DNA of 19,654 nucleotides from Phoronis ovalis (taxonomy: Eukaryota > Phoronida > Phoronidae). Positions 9,365-18,518 of this stretch are shown here, piece by piece (the first letter of the stretch is position 1; each line of letters opens with the position of its first letter). The position numbers were made by a program, and so were the translations under genes. The notes beneath the pieces were generated by a model. That model searched no databases. It saw nothing but the letters and a program-made list of their open reading frames with translations, and had not been told where the DNA came from. Location of the stretch: assembly GCA_028565635.1 (NCBI GenBank), contig JAOXYB010015221.1, positions 1-19,654 on the forward strand, read 5' to 3'.

Positions 9365-9640
9365 TTGAATCAGGAAAACGTTCGGTGTGCTATTGTGATA
9401 GTTGTTTTATAGTGTACTCAGCTTTTCTTTATATAACTGGAATAATAGAGCACGCACACGCACTCAATGGTTTATTCAGAATGAGGTGTGAGAAAACGTG
9501 ACTAAGCATTTGTTTTTCATTAAAAATATATCTCCGCACTAAAACATCTCTATGTATTTTATCTCATAAACATCCTTGTATGATAACTACACGTAATATT
9601 TTGGCTAAACACCATGGTAAGTTGTATTTACATATTTAAA
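9365..9640. repeat. 297 bp-period tandem duplication, unit 1
   Basis: Begins TTGAATCAGGAAAAC and ends TTTACATATTTAAA. It matches 9662-9926 with scattered substitutions and small indels: shared AATAATAGAGCACGC, ACTCAATG, TTTATTCAGAATGAGGT, CATAAACATCCTTGTA and CATGGTAAGTTGTATTTACA. About 21 bp separate the units. No coding potential is seen. Confidence 0.85.
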
Positions 9641-9661
9641 CTTTCGATGGCTTCTGATTAC

Positions 9662-9926
9662 TTGAATCAGGAAAACTTTCGGTGTGCTATTGTAATAGTT
9701 GTTTAGTGTAATATTTATATAACTAGAATAATAGAGCACGCCCACGCACTCAATGCTTTATTCAGAATGAGGTAAGAGGAAGCGTGACTAAGCATTTGCT
9801 TTTCATTGAAATGTATCTCCGCCCTAAAAACATCTCGTGTATTTTATTTCATAAACATCCTTGTACGATAACTACACGAAGTATTTTCGCTAAACAGCAT
9901 GGTAAGTTGTATTTACATATTTAAAA
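9662..9926. repeat. 297 bp-period tandem duplication, unit 2
   Basis: Second unit of the duplication starting at 9365. It has an internal deletion relative to unit 1, where the CTCAGCTTTTCTTT segment is missing. Divergence between units is low enough for alignment by eye but clearly not recent. Confidence 0.85.
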
Positions 9927-10419
9927 TGTGCCAGCATACTGAATAGAAACCAACTATGACACGCTTTCAAATAGCTTGCAAGTAGATTGGAAGATGGTAT
10001 TGTACGATTTCTACCCTTATTGTTGATTTTTGGGAAATAAAATACAGTCCAACAAACGTTTTAATTGATTAACCCATTATACTTATTGCATTTTTAAAGG
10101 TTGGAAATAATTTGAAACCATAAATGTCATGCTCAGTTATGCAATGTTACATGACAAATCAGTGATTGTGAAATGCTTATATTTCAACCCCTGGAGCGGA
10201 AACAGCATGATATCTAATTATAATATTAACATAATCCTGCAATTAATTTGTACTTAAAATAAATACTCACAGTATTTTTGTAAATCTGAGTATGCATCAT
10301 TGAAAGAACATTTTGCAAACAGTCACATTTTAGAAACTTGTAATTTAATTTAATAAAATAATTTCGTCTCGATCATTAATTTCAAACTTTTGAAAGTACA
10401 CAAACATACCCCCCGTTTG
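9927..10419. other. AT-rich spacer, nothing recognised
   Basis: No open frame, repeat or regulatory pattern could be supported between the tandem duplication and the start of homology to the upstream region of TLR copy 1. Confidence 0.5.
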
Positions 10420-10623
10420 ACCTCCTCTTCGGACTACCAAAAAGTGGCCCCCATTATATTTTGCGCCATCTCCCAGGAATAAGTTACAAGGTACATGGTA
10501 TTTGCTCTCGAAATTATCTCACTTAGAGTAATAAAAATATTCAACGTTTCTGCCAAATATATAACTCATTATTTTTAAAAAATAGTACCCCAGATCAGAC
10601 TGAATAAAATGTGTCAAACAATC

Positions 10624-10633
10624 CTTTATATAC
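10624..10633 (+). promoter_or_regulatory. Putative TATA box of TLR copy 2
   Basis: CTTTATATAC, identical to 601-610 in copy 1. It lies 67 bp after the 29 bp conserved block instead of 37 bp. Confidence is limited by the AT-rich background. Confidence 0.33.
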
Positions 10634-11007
10634 CGAAAAATTGTGATTAGGGAATCGTTTTATGAATAGAAACACATTGAACAATCTAGCATCATTAGCC
10701 ACCATCTTGATCTACTGATTTTTCGATTTCTATATACAATTCAGAGTTTTATCACACGTAGAAATCGTACGTTACATATACAGTCAAAACTTCACTTATA
10801 TGGTACTGTAATTTTGTCAGAAAGCTATGTAGCACGTATGCTAATTCTGTAACAGTAGTTAGCTACGATGATATCCAACTGACATATTTGATTTGTTTTC
10901 ACATTGATATTTATACGAAATAGTGTTGCTTTTTTGGAATATATTTGAAAACTTCTATTACTTATTATTTGTAATATCACCGCCTATGTTTCTATTTTCT
11001 ATATAAC

Positions 11008-11019
11008 ACGTTTTTGCAG
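11008..11019 (+). other. 3' splice site before the TLR copy 2 start codon
   Basis: A T-rich tract followed by TTTTTGCAG ending at 11019, then AAAATG. This is the same arrangement as the acceptor ending at 990 in copy 1. It shows that the in-frame TTG upstream of the ATG is intronic and that translation should start at 11023. The partner donor is uncertain: the site aligned to copy 1's GTATGT reads CTATGT here, and the nearest alternative is CAC|GTATGC at 10836. Confidence 0.6.
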
Positions 11020-11022
11020 AAA

Positions 11023-13579
11023 ATGGTGGCCTTTCACCCGCTTTGCTTTGAAGTCATCTTGGGTTTGCTCCTAGTGTACTGCGCTCAAAATACTGTTGAG
11101 TCAGTAGTTCCTACCTCGGATATTAAACCATGTTTTCGTAACTGCTCATGTTCCACAATTTACAGTGACGTCATAGTTAACTGCTCTGCAAGGTCTTTGT
11201 ATAGCATTCCAGAACAGTTGCCACTAAATGTCTCCGTACTGTTACTAAGTAACAATAAACTTCAAGAAATTCCCGGATATATTTTTCACAAATATACAAG
11301 GCTCCGAGAACTCGATTTATCTTATAACAGTGGACTTAAGATTCATAACGACAGTTTGCTTGGATTGAAACAACTACAGAAACTAGTCCTTAGACAAAAC
11401 TGGATATTAAATATTAGTTGTGACAGTCCATTTCGAGATTTAAACCAACTTAAGTTTTTGGACATAAGATTAACCTATTTGTCGAATCACGACTGTTTCG
11501 ATTTACAAATACGAGATTTAAAAAACTTGGAATATTTAGCTGTCAGATGGGTTGGTGAAGTTCTTACTGACGGATTTTGTAACTTAAATAAGCTAAAAAG
11601 TTTGGATTTAACTGGTTCAGACCTTAGCATAACTCGGTTATCGTTTGCTGTTTTGACAAATCTGACACTTGAAAGATTAAGTTTAATGAATGCTGGAGGA
11701 GGAAATGACACAATGTTTGAACCGCTTGCACTAAGTGAATTAAAATCTCTTAAAGTTGTTGATCTTTCATGTAATGTCCATTTTTATGGGTTATATAAAT
11801 GGACTGATATCTTGCAAAGTTTTCAAAACACGCCATTACACACGCTGATCATGGATAGGACGCTTAGTTACGACTTACCATTCACCTTATCTGCAGACTT
11901 ATTTACTCCGCTAAAACGCGTCAAACTTGTGCAGTTGTCCCTGCAATACAATTACATTGCAGTTCTTGAACCATTTCTAACGCATCTCCGACATCTGGAG
12001 TACATAAATTTAGATCATAACTATATAACGTTTGTAACAGATAAAACAGAATTGGCAATACAGGCCGTAGCTAACCGCTTAAAAGAAATGCACGTGTCAC
12101 ATCAATTAGTGAGTAGCTACGATTGTGCAAAGGAAAATTCGTTGTTTTTGTCTACAAATGTCTCCTCCATCGGCGACTCCACGGTGCGTCAAACGCGCAG
12201 AAGAGTAACGGTGCACTCATTGCTAGAGAGTCTTGTCATCAATAACTACCCACAATTGGGTCGTCAAGCAAATGATATCCCACAGATAATAGACATTACG
12301 AATAAGGGCTATTACGGATACAGTATAATCTCTAACTTATCGTTCTTGGACTTTTCGTCCAGCGATATTCGTTCATTGCCAAGCTTATTGGGTGGTTTCA
12401 ATAATCTCAAAGAACTGAAATTAGACAACAATTTCATGGAATTCGTGCATCCAAAATGTTTTAAAACTTTCCCAAATCTTAGAAAACTCTGGCTTTCAAA
12501 AAATAGATTTGGTTTATTTACAGGTGAAGCTAAGTTAGAAGAAATATTTAGCGATTTAACTAACTTAACGCTTCTTGATCTGAGTGACAACAAATTAGAG
12601 GTTTTATCGGAAGGAATGTTCAAAAACTGCTCAAATCTTAAGACTTTAAATATTGCAGAAAATGCAATTACTAAAATCAATTACAATTTTTCAAATTTGC
12701 CTAATTTGAAGCTATTGAATTTGAGCAGGAATCAATTGCAAGGGCTGAACGAGACACAGATTAATGAGCTGGAAAAAATAGCACCGAAACATAATTTAAC
12801 TGTTATATTGGATGAACAGGAAACTTTGCAATGTACTTGCGATTATATTTCTTTCGTAAAGTGGATACAAGATTCGGCGAGAAAAACAAAAATTGTGATT
12901 AACTCAAATATCACTTGCATGACATCAAATGGAATAACGAAAGAAATATTTAAGATAAATATTGACAAGCTTCATTTAGAATGTGTTCAAAACATAATCA
13001 TCATCACTACCTTAACTGGCACCTTGGTAATAACCCTTTTCTGTAGCTTGATATTTTATTACAGATGGAGTCTGAAGTATTTGTATTACAAATATAAAGT
13101 TAAAAAAAATTATCTAGGTGTCAATAACAATGAACGCGCTCTTATAAAATATGATGTTTATATCTCATATCCGGAGGTGGATTTACAATGGGCTAATACT
13201 ATCAGACGCAAGCTTGAACAATTGAATTTAAACGTTTTCTTTCCCACAAGAGATTTTGTACCCGGTGGAAATATTTGTGAGGAAACAGTTCGTGGAATTG
13301 ATCAGAGTAGGAAAATGCTGCTTTGCGTCAATGAAAACTTTAATAACTGCGAATATCAAAATTTTGCTGTTCAAATGAGTTGTCTCCGCGGAAAAAGTTT
13401 TATCATTCCGTTAATACAAGGAGAAATTCCACTGAATAAATTATCACGAGTCGTGCGCAACCTTCTGAGAGATGACGTTTATCTAGATTGGCCCAACGAA
13501 GAAGCAGACGAGGAGAGGTTTTGGAAAACTTTAGCGAGAGCTATAAAAACTAAAAAAGGGGTATACATCGAAAAAAATG
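11023..13579 (+). CDS. Toll-like receptor copy 2, main coding exon (residues 1-852 and first base of codon 853)
   Basis: Close paralogue of the receptor at 994 with the same architecture: signal peptide (about 1-27), LRRNT cysteines C37, C41, C43 and C54, about 18 leucine-rich repeats, an irregular loop around 345-430 with R389-Q-T-R392-R-R, and LRRCT cysteines C604, C606, C632 and C654. A transmembrane helix spans about 658-680. The TIR domain has box 1 YDVYISY from Y710, BB loop RDFVPGG (R743-G749, P747) and FW at 833-834. The LRRCT contains 14 residues between its third and fourth cysteines that copy 1 lacks. The TIR is almost unchanged between copies, so both probably signal through the same adaptors. 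The loop, leader-proximal residues and transmembrane-flanking segments differ more, suggesting distinct recognition or trafficking. Spliced to 13926-13951 the protein is 860 residues. Ligand unknown. Confidence 0.93.
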
Positions 13580-13925
13580 GTGAGTTGGGATATTTAAACT
13601 GTAAAATGTACGCGCATTCAATAGGGGGTAGCGCGGCGCCCGTAGCTATGCAATAACAAATTGAAAAACAAAATGCAGAAATAGGCAAAGTAATATACTG
13701 AAAGAAAATAATGACTGATTCATGTATTTTTACAAAGAATCAATGAATACTGTTTTAAGGATATTTATAAGTGAATGAATGTATTTAGGCGTAGCTTGAT
13801 TGCATTACCTATATTTCACTGTTCAATGAACATATTGAAAACAAAGAACAATAAGGATTTTCTATGTTTAGGTTGCATTTGATAAATGCTAGTTAGATAA
13901 TTTTTATTTTTAATTCTATTTCCAG
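13580..13925 (+). other. 3' intron of TLR copy 2 (346 bp, phase 1)
   Basis: Donor AATG|GTGAGTT at 13580 sits in the same codon as in copy 1. Acceptor CTATTTCCAG ends at 13925. The sequence just before the acceptor (CTAGTTAGATAATTT) is shared with copy 1. The frame stays open for 25 codons into the intron, to TAA at 13654, and includes a GC-rich stretch at about 13610-13650 absent from copy 1. Confidence 0.8.
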
Positions 13926-13951
13926 GCTGTGGGGTCTACTATTCTAAGTGA
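13926..13951 (+). CDS. TLR copy 2, terminal coding exon (tail CGVYYSK)
   Basis: Joined to the G at 13579, it reads GGC TGT GGG GTC TAC TAT TCT AAG TGA: G C G V Y Y S K stop, identical in protein to the copy 1 exon. Similarity falls after the stop codon (AATCTGAAGACATG against AATCAGAAGAAGTT), as expected when the 3' UTR begins there. Confidence 0.82.
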
Positions 13952-14360
13952 ATCAGAAGAAGTTTGTGCCACTCGTTGCACGTTAACAATGGCTAATAGG
14001 ATTTAAGATAGCTTTGCTTACATATTATCTATATCCGGTGCGCATACGCCGAAGCCTAATATGCATGTGTAACAGCCGTATGTACGTTAAAATAGTAGTT
14101 TTGTTTCCTCACATATCCAAAGCATTACAAAGGACACCTACGATATATTATTGACATTCTTCAATAGGTACATTTATTGATTATCTTTTTTTTCTGATTG
14201 AAAACAACATTGGTTCAAAAATATATATGTATATGATAGACGGCTAAAAGAAACAAGCTGATTTTACAAGGATATTCTGATTGTAAATATTTTTCGAGTG
14301 TAAATTTGTATAACCAAATATTGTGTATTTAGTTAATAAAATGTATGTATACAAAATTTT
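13952..14360 (+). other. 3' UTR of TLR copy 2
   Basis: Follows the terminal exon and contains no further open frame. It aligns in pieces with the region after the copy 1 stop, minus the fold-back element. The 3' end is probably just past the AATAAA at 14335-14340, before the minisatellite. Confidence 0.55.
14335..14340 (+). terminator. Polyadenylation signal AATAAA of TLR copy 2
   Basis: Canonical AATAAA followed 3 bp later by a TGTATGTAT stretch, which resembles a downstream GU-rich element. It is the first AATAAA after the stop codon at 13951 and would give a 3' UTR of about 400 bases. Confidence 0.5.
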
Positions 14361-14386
14361 CTTAGTTATGCACTACAAAAGGAACT

Positions 14387-14806
14387 TTTATATTTGTTCA
14401 CTTATTCATACGTTTATTTAAGCTGCATTTATCTGCATTTATTTCCTGCTATGATGAATGAATACATGTTTTTATATGTGTTTACTTGTTCATACGTTTA
14501 TTTACGCTGCTTTTATCTGCATTTGTTTCCTGCTGTGATGAATGAATAAATGTTTTTATATTTGTTTACTTGTTCATACGTTTATTTACGCTGCTTTTAT
14601 CTGCATTTGTTTCCTGCTGTGATGAATGAATAAATGTGTTTATATTTGTTCGCTTAGTCATACGTTTATTTAAGCTGCATGTATCTGCATTTATTTCCTG
14701 CTGTGATGAATGAATAAATGTGTTTATATTTGTTCGCTTATTCGTACGGTTATTTAAGCTGCATTGATCAGCATTTATGTTCTGAATAAACAAATGAATC
14801 AATGTA
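14387..14806. repeat. 84 bp minisatellite, five copies
   Basis: Copies start at 14387, 14471, 14555, 14639 and 14723 with an exact 84 bp period. Each contains CATACGTTTATTTA, a GCTGC core, ATCTGCATTT and TGATGAATGAATAAA. Copies 2 and 3 are nearly identical (ACGCTGCTTTTATC), as are copies 4 and 5 (TTGTTCGCTTA), so amplification was stepwise. The last copy decays at its right end. Because 84 is a multiple of 3, the minus strand stays open as a 28-residue repeat. I regard that as a by-product. Confidence 0.92.
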
Positions 14807-15829
14807 TCTTATTTTCAAGCTAAACGATCCTTGTTCGCTAAACTTGTTTCGTTCTATTTGTTCTTTTAAGGGACAGGGTAGTATGACATATTTTCTAACT
14901 TTAAAAAAGAAACACACTTCTAAATCAGCTTATTCGCACATATCGGCTTATCGACTCTACACCATTACGTCAACAAATAAGTTTGGTAGGTTGTACCTTA
15001 AAAGACCAGAAGCACCTATGTCGCGTATAAAACAGGGATCAAGGCTCAAGTCCTCGTATTTATTCATGTTATAGTAATGGATTTGATTTGACAGCAAACT
15101 GCCCGACATTTGACACAATATTTATCAATAGTTTACAATATTCCTGAATAGTTGCTAAGTAACACCGAAATGTATGAGTTACTAATTTGCTAAAAGTCAG
15201 ATTTTTTTAAAGCGTGTTTCCGGCGAGTTTCTACAGGAAAGAGTTTGTATGTCAATAATAACATGTAACATGGAAACCTCCTGGTGAGTCAAATGACTTT
15301 TTTATTTACTGTTTTTACTAGACACAGTATAACATTGTCATAAAATAGCAATCAATAAATAAAATCTGGAAAAGACATTGTTGCAAAGTAGAAGTTAGTA
15401 AGTACAATCAGAAGAAAAGCAAGTTAAATAAAACTGCAGAAAAGTATTCAGTTCTATTTCTTTCTCTGGTTCCTTAGGATATATTATTACAAAAAGAGGG
15501 AATGTTTCTTGCGACCAGTTTAAGTTTTTAATTGTCAAAGTTGACTGCACTAAATTGTTTACTACCTATCAATATTACTTTGTAACCTGATGTCAGCATA
15601 TTCATTCAAAACATTAGGCGTTTCATTTAATGATTGATCTGGCGTCATTTGGGTAATAGTTTTACATATAACTGTGTATAAAATGTAGGCAACAGTGTGA
15701 ACTCTTTGACTGTTTGGTAATTCTATCTTTGCCTCTAACTCAAAGATGTTTACTATCTGCTGAGCCACTGGGTAGAGAATGACAAAACTGAGCCAATCAA
15801 ATCTTAAAAGAAGACTCCAGGCCAGTCAT
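14807..15829. other. AT-rich intergenic DNA, nothing recognised
   Basis: An open frame at 14802-15074 (90 codons, +) begins at the minisatellite edge and has no recognisable domain. Another at 15562-15768 (-) is similarly unconvincing. No RNA gene seen. Confidence 0.5.
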
Positions 15830-16133
15830 ACACTATTTCAAAAGAGGGGTGCGTTTGTGGTGCATCCAAAAAAGGTTGCTGAAACGTCTCCGTGCTCCCT
15901 GAAAAAATTGAAACACACAAAAAATAACATCAAGGAAAATGTTCGTTGCACGTCTCCGTGCCGCTAGATAAAGTTGATTAGCAAAAACACATTCCACGTC
16001 TCCGTGCTGCCCAGAAAAAAATTACAAAAAGGGAGCCTGCTGCCAGGTGTGTGAGTTTTCCTCTCAATTTAAAAGGGGCGCGTTACTACTTCAAAAGGGG
16101 GGTGCGTTTACTATTTCAAAAGGGGGTTGCGTT
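15830..16133. repeat. Cluster of two interleaved short repeat families
   Basis: Family 1: ACTATTTCAAAAGGGGGGTGCGTT-like units at 15830-15856, 16084-16108 and 16109-16133 (the last two in direct tandem, period 25), with a degenerate one near 16067-16085. Family 2: ACGTCTCCGTGC at 15884, 15950 and 15996, followed by short A-rich spacers. Family 1 units flank the family 2 block like short terminal direct repeats. Origin unknown. Confidence 0.7.
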
Positions 16134-17005
16134 AACATTACATGGAAAAGTAAAAAAAGCTTTACTGCCCATTTAATAGTGTTATAGTTTTAAGTTGAGT
16201 GCAACCTTTTACAAAAATATACCTATGAGAAACTTTAATAATGTCATAATAGTCCAATTAGAAATGAAATACGTTCATTAGTTTCAAATTTGGAAAGTAC
16301 TTTTTGAAAAACCAAAATGTTATAATAGGTTTAATTACCATCATTTTGTTTCAGCGAATCTGTGTACATAAGATACATCAATACCGTATAATGACGCGTT
16401 TATTTCCGGTCACACTGTACATGCAGTAAAGATGAGAACATGGCATGCAAGCCGCTAGGGTCTTTTATAAATAATGAAGTGCCATAATTCGTTGCTGTAT
16501 TTGGCTGAATCGTGTTATTATTTTGTTTATGTCATAATTGAAATAATAATGTATATGTGGGCAACAAAGGAATTATAGTGTAATGCGTGTAAATTAAAAT
16601 ATTCACTCAATAACCCTAATAAAAAACGTATTTCCACCCAGCTAAATCAAGTAGGCTTGATCTCTTTCTAATGTAAAGCACGCTTCTTATTGTTGAGTGT
16701 AAATAGGGTTTCACTCTTCACGTGTGTCATAAACTATAAACAACCATTCTACATCAAGATGTCTCAATGTCTTGTATTTAGTTTTACTTGATCATGTCAT
16801 CAGTAAAAGCAAGTGAGTCATGTTAAGATTTCATAACCATTATGACCTTTTTCGTAAAATAGTCCGTTGTGATTCTAAATACCGTGAACTAAAATGTAGA
16901 GATAAAACTAGTTTTTACTTTGAATATCTCTATTATGTAAAAGGTCTTTATATACCTTGCTCATCTGCATGAACAATTTCGAAACTGCTCATTGTACAAG
17001 CCTCA
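16134..17005. other. AT-rich DNA upstream of a putative promoter
   Basis: No gene or repeat recognised. A perfect AP-1-type site TGAGTCA lies at 16814-16820, about 220 bp upstream of the TATA box at 17034. A single 7 bp match is weak evidence. Confidence 0.4.
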
Positions 17006-17033
17006 CATTGCAATGCAGCGCCACCTACCATTA

Positions 17034-17044
17034 TATATAAAAGG
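17034..17044 (+). promoter_or_regulatory. Strong TATA box of a probable downstream gene
   Basis: TATATAAAAGG is a textbook TATA element in a locally less AT-rich context. The palindrome ATTGCAAT lies 20 bp upstream (17007-17014). A transcription start about 30 bp downstream (near 17064) would produce a short exon ending at a consensus donor at 17122. The combination, rather than the TATA alone, makes this persuasive. Confidence 0.55.
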
Positions 17045-17063
17045 CTTAGAGAAAATCTTTTGC

Positions 17064-17121
17064 GAGAACTGTGACTGGACTTTTCGGATCTTCTTCAGTG
17101 CAAGCAGAGCTAGACGTTTCG
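17064..17121 (+). other. Probable non-coding first exon ending in a GTAAGT donor
   Basis: The stretch is pyrimidine/purine mixed with GC content above its surroundings and ends GTTTCG|GTAAGTTTTT, a near-perfect 5' splice site. It has no ATG-started frame of note, so it would be a 5'-UTR exon. The start is estimated from the TATA spacing. The rest of the gene would lie in or beyond 17122-19654, where I could not identify a coding exon. Confidence 0.45.
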
Positions 17122-18152
17122 GTAAGTTTTTAAAGTTTTAGCTATATGAGAAGGTTATGGATATTTAAGTAGTTATTGTTTCATGCTGAATATCAATAAA
17201 AACAAGTATGCGTCCCTGATTTTATTTTAGTTACAAGATATTTTAGTAAATTCGTTAATTTGTTCCCTGCTCATATGTCGATGATTGCGAGAGATATTCG
17301 TAATTCAGATCAATAGCTGCAAGATGCTTAGCTAGTCCTGATAATTGGCCCAATATCGACGGATGGGACATAATACTTTCCTATTAAAAAAGTATCGCTT
17401 TCAAAATTAACAAAAGCTCACCTGTACAAGAAACATTGTCATATAGTAATACTCCTATGGTCTTAGTTTGTTATTATCAAGTGAAGAAAGTAAAAATCTA
17501 CACGTGTAAGCAAGTTAAATAAGTTAAATTCACCAAATGCTATGTCACAAGAATCCTTTTTGTAATTTTGCTTGATAAGAACAAACTAACACTATAGGGG
17601 CTGTATGAGAATTATCATCGTTTTTGTTAATTTCGAAAGACGATATATAGTTTTTGAATAGGAAAATGTTAGGACCAATACGTCAGATAATGAGCCTATG
17701 AATAGGACTAGTACTTAACCAAAAGATACGTTGTTATGATTACAGCATATTAGCCCGCCTGTCCCATGTCTAGTAAATAATGTCAGCTACCACAGTGGGA
17801 AGATATATGCAAGATAATAATATAAATATGACGTCGACTATTATCTGCAGGAAATTTATGAGGTCAATGTATTAATGTAAGAAGCGATACCTTCCTGATT
17901 CATGAAGGCATAATCTAGAGTTGCGATATCTATAATTATGAATACACTTTAACTTTGGCCTTTAAAACGTTCAGCAAGTTATTAAATAAAATGTAGCAGA
18001 CTAGCGAATTGGATAATGGGCTGGATATCCGCAAGATAATAGCCTAAGAACCACTGTCAATCAATCCAGTTGCTATTTATCAAGGGGAGGTTCAAATATT
18101 CTTACCTTCAAGTGCTTATAACCTTAGCAAAGCAGAAAAACAATGAGCGCCT
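17122..18152. other. AT-rich DNA, probably intron of the downstream gene
   Basis: Nothing recognisable was found. If the donor at 17122 is used, this is intronic. Confidence 0.35.
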
Positions 18153-18475
18153 ATCATTGGACAGTGTTTACTCTTGTTAATATAATCTTGTTTTGAAAGT
18201 CCTGCAATCGTCCCGCCTGAACCCTAATTTTATGAGTAAGCAAACTTCACGGCAAGTGCATGGCGCTTTGGAACATTGTAAGATACAAGATTCGTTTATA
18301 ATATATTAAGCCAAATAAAATATTTAATTTGTGCATAAAAACACCTGCATAAGAATCCAAACTCATGATATGAGAAATAGACCACACAGGATTACAGCCA
18401 AGTTTTAATCAATTGTGGTTTCGACCAGACTTTCAAAACAAGATTATTTTACAAGAGTAAACACTATCCAATGAT
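18153..18475. repeat. Inverted repeat with about 49 bp arms and about 226 bp loop
   Basis: Left arm 18153-18201 (ATCATTGGACAGTG through TTGTTTTGAAAGTC) is complementary with few mismatches to the right arm 18428-18475 (GACTTTCAAAACAAG through CACTATCCAATGAT). It could be a fold-back element remnant. No open frame inside. Confidence 0.75.
18370..18414. repeat. 45 bp direct repeat, copy 1
   Basis: Starts ATGAGAAATAGAC and ends TTTTAATCAATT. It matches 18474-18518 at 43 of 45 positions by eye. It lies in the loop of the inverted repeat at 18153-18475. Confidence 0.8.
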
Positions 18476-18518
18476 GAGAAATAGACAACACAGGATTATA
18501 GCCAAGTTTTAATCAATT
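18474..18518. repeat. 45 bp direct repeat, copy 2
   Basis: Second copy, abutting the right arm of the inverted repeat and offset 104 bp from copy 1. The arrangement suggests a local duplication of the segment flanking the fold-back arm. Confidence 0.8.

Larger units (their letters stand above)
10420..11022 (+). other. Duplicated 5' region of TLR copy 2
   Basis: Counterpart of about 400-993. It keeps the C-rich patch with CTCCCAGGA, the 29 bp block (10529-10557), the CTTTATATAC motif and the terminal intron acceptor. Compared with copy 1 it has about 30 extra bases between the 29 bp block and the TATA motif, including a run of A and T. Confidence 0.7.

Noticed and set aside
14566-14802. Minus-strand open frame with a 28-residue repeat
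   Set aside because: It is created by the 84 bp minisatellite, whose period is a multiple of three. There is no other sign of coding.
14802-15074. 90-codon plus-strand open frame next to the minisatellite
   Set aside because: No recognisable domain, no flanking splice or promoter signals, and its start overlaps repeat-derived sequence.
15779-15967. 62-codon frame rich in K and S
   Set aside because: Much of it is built from the short repeats at 15830-15960.
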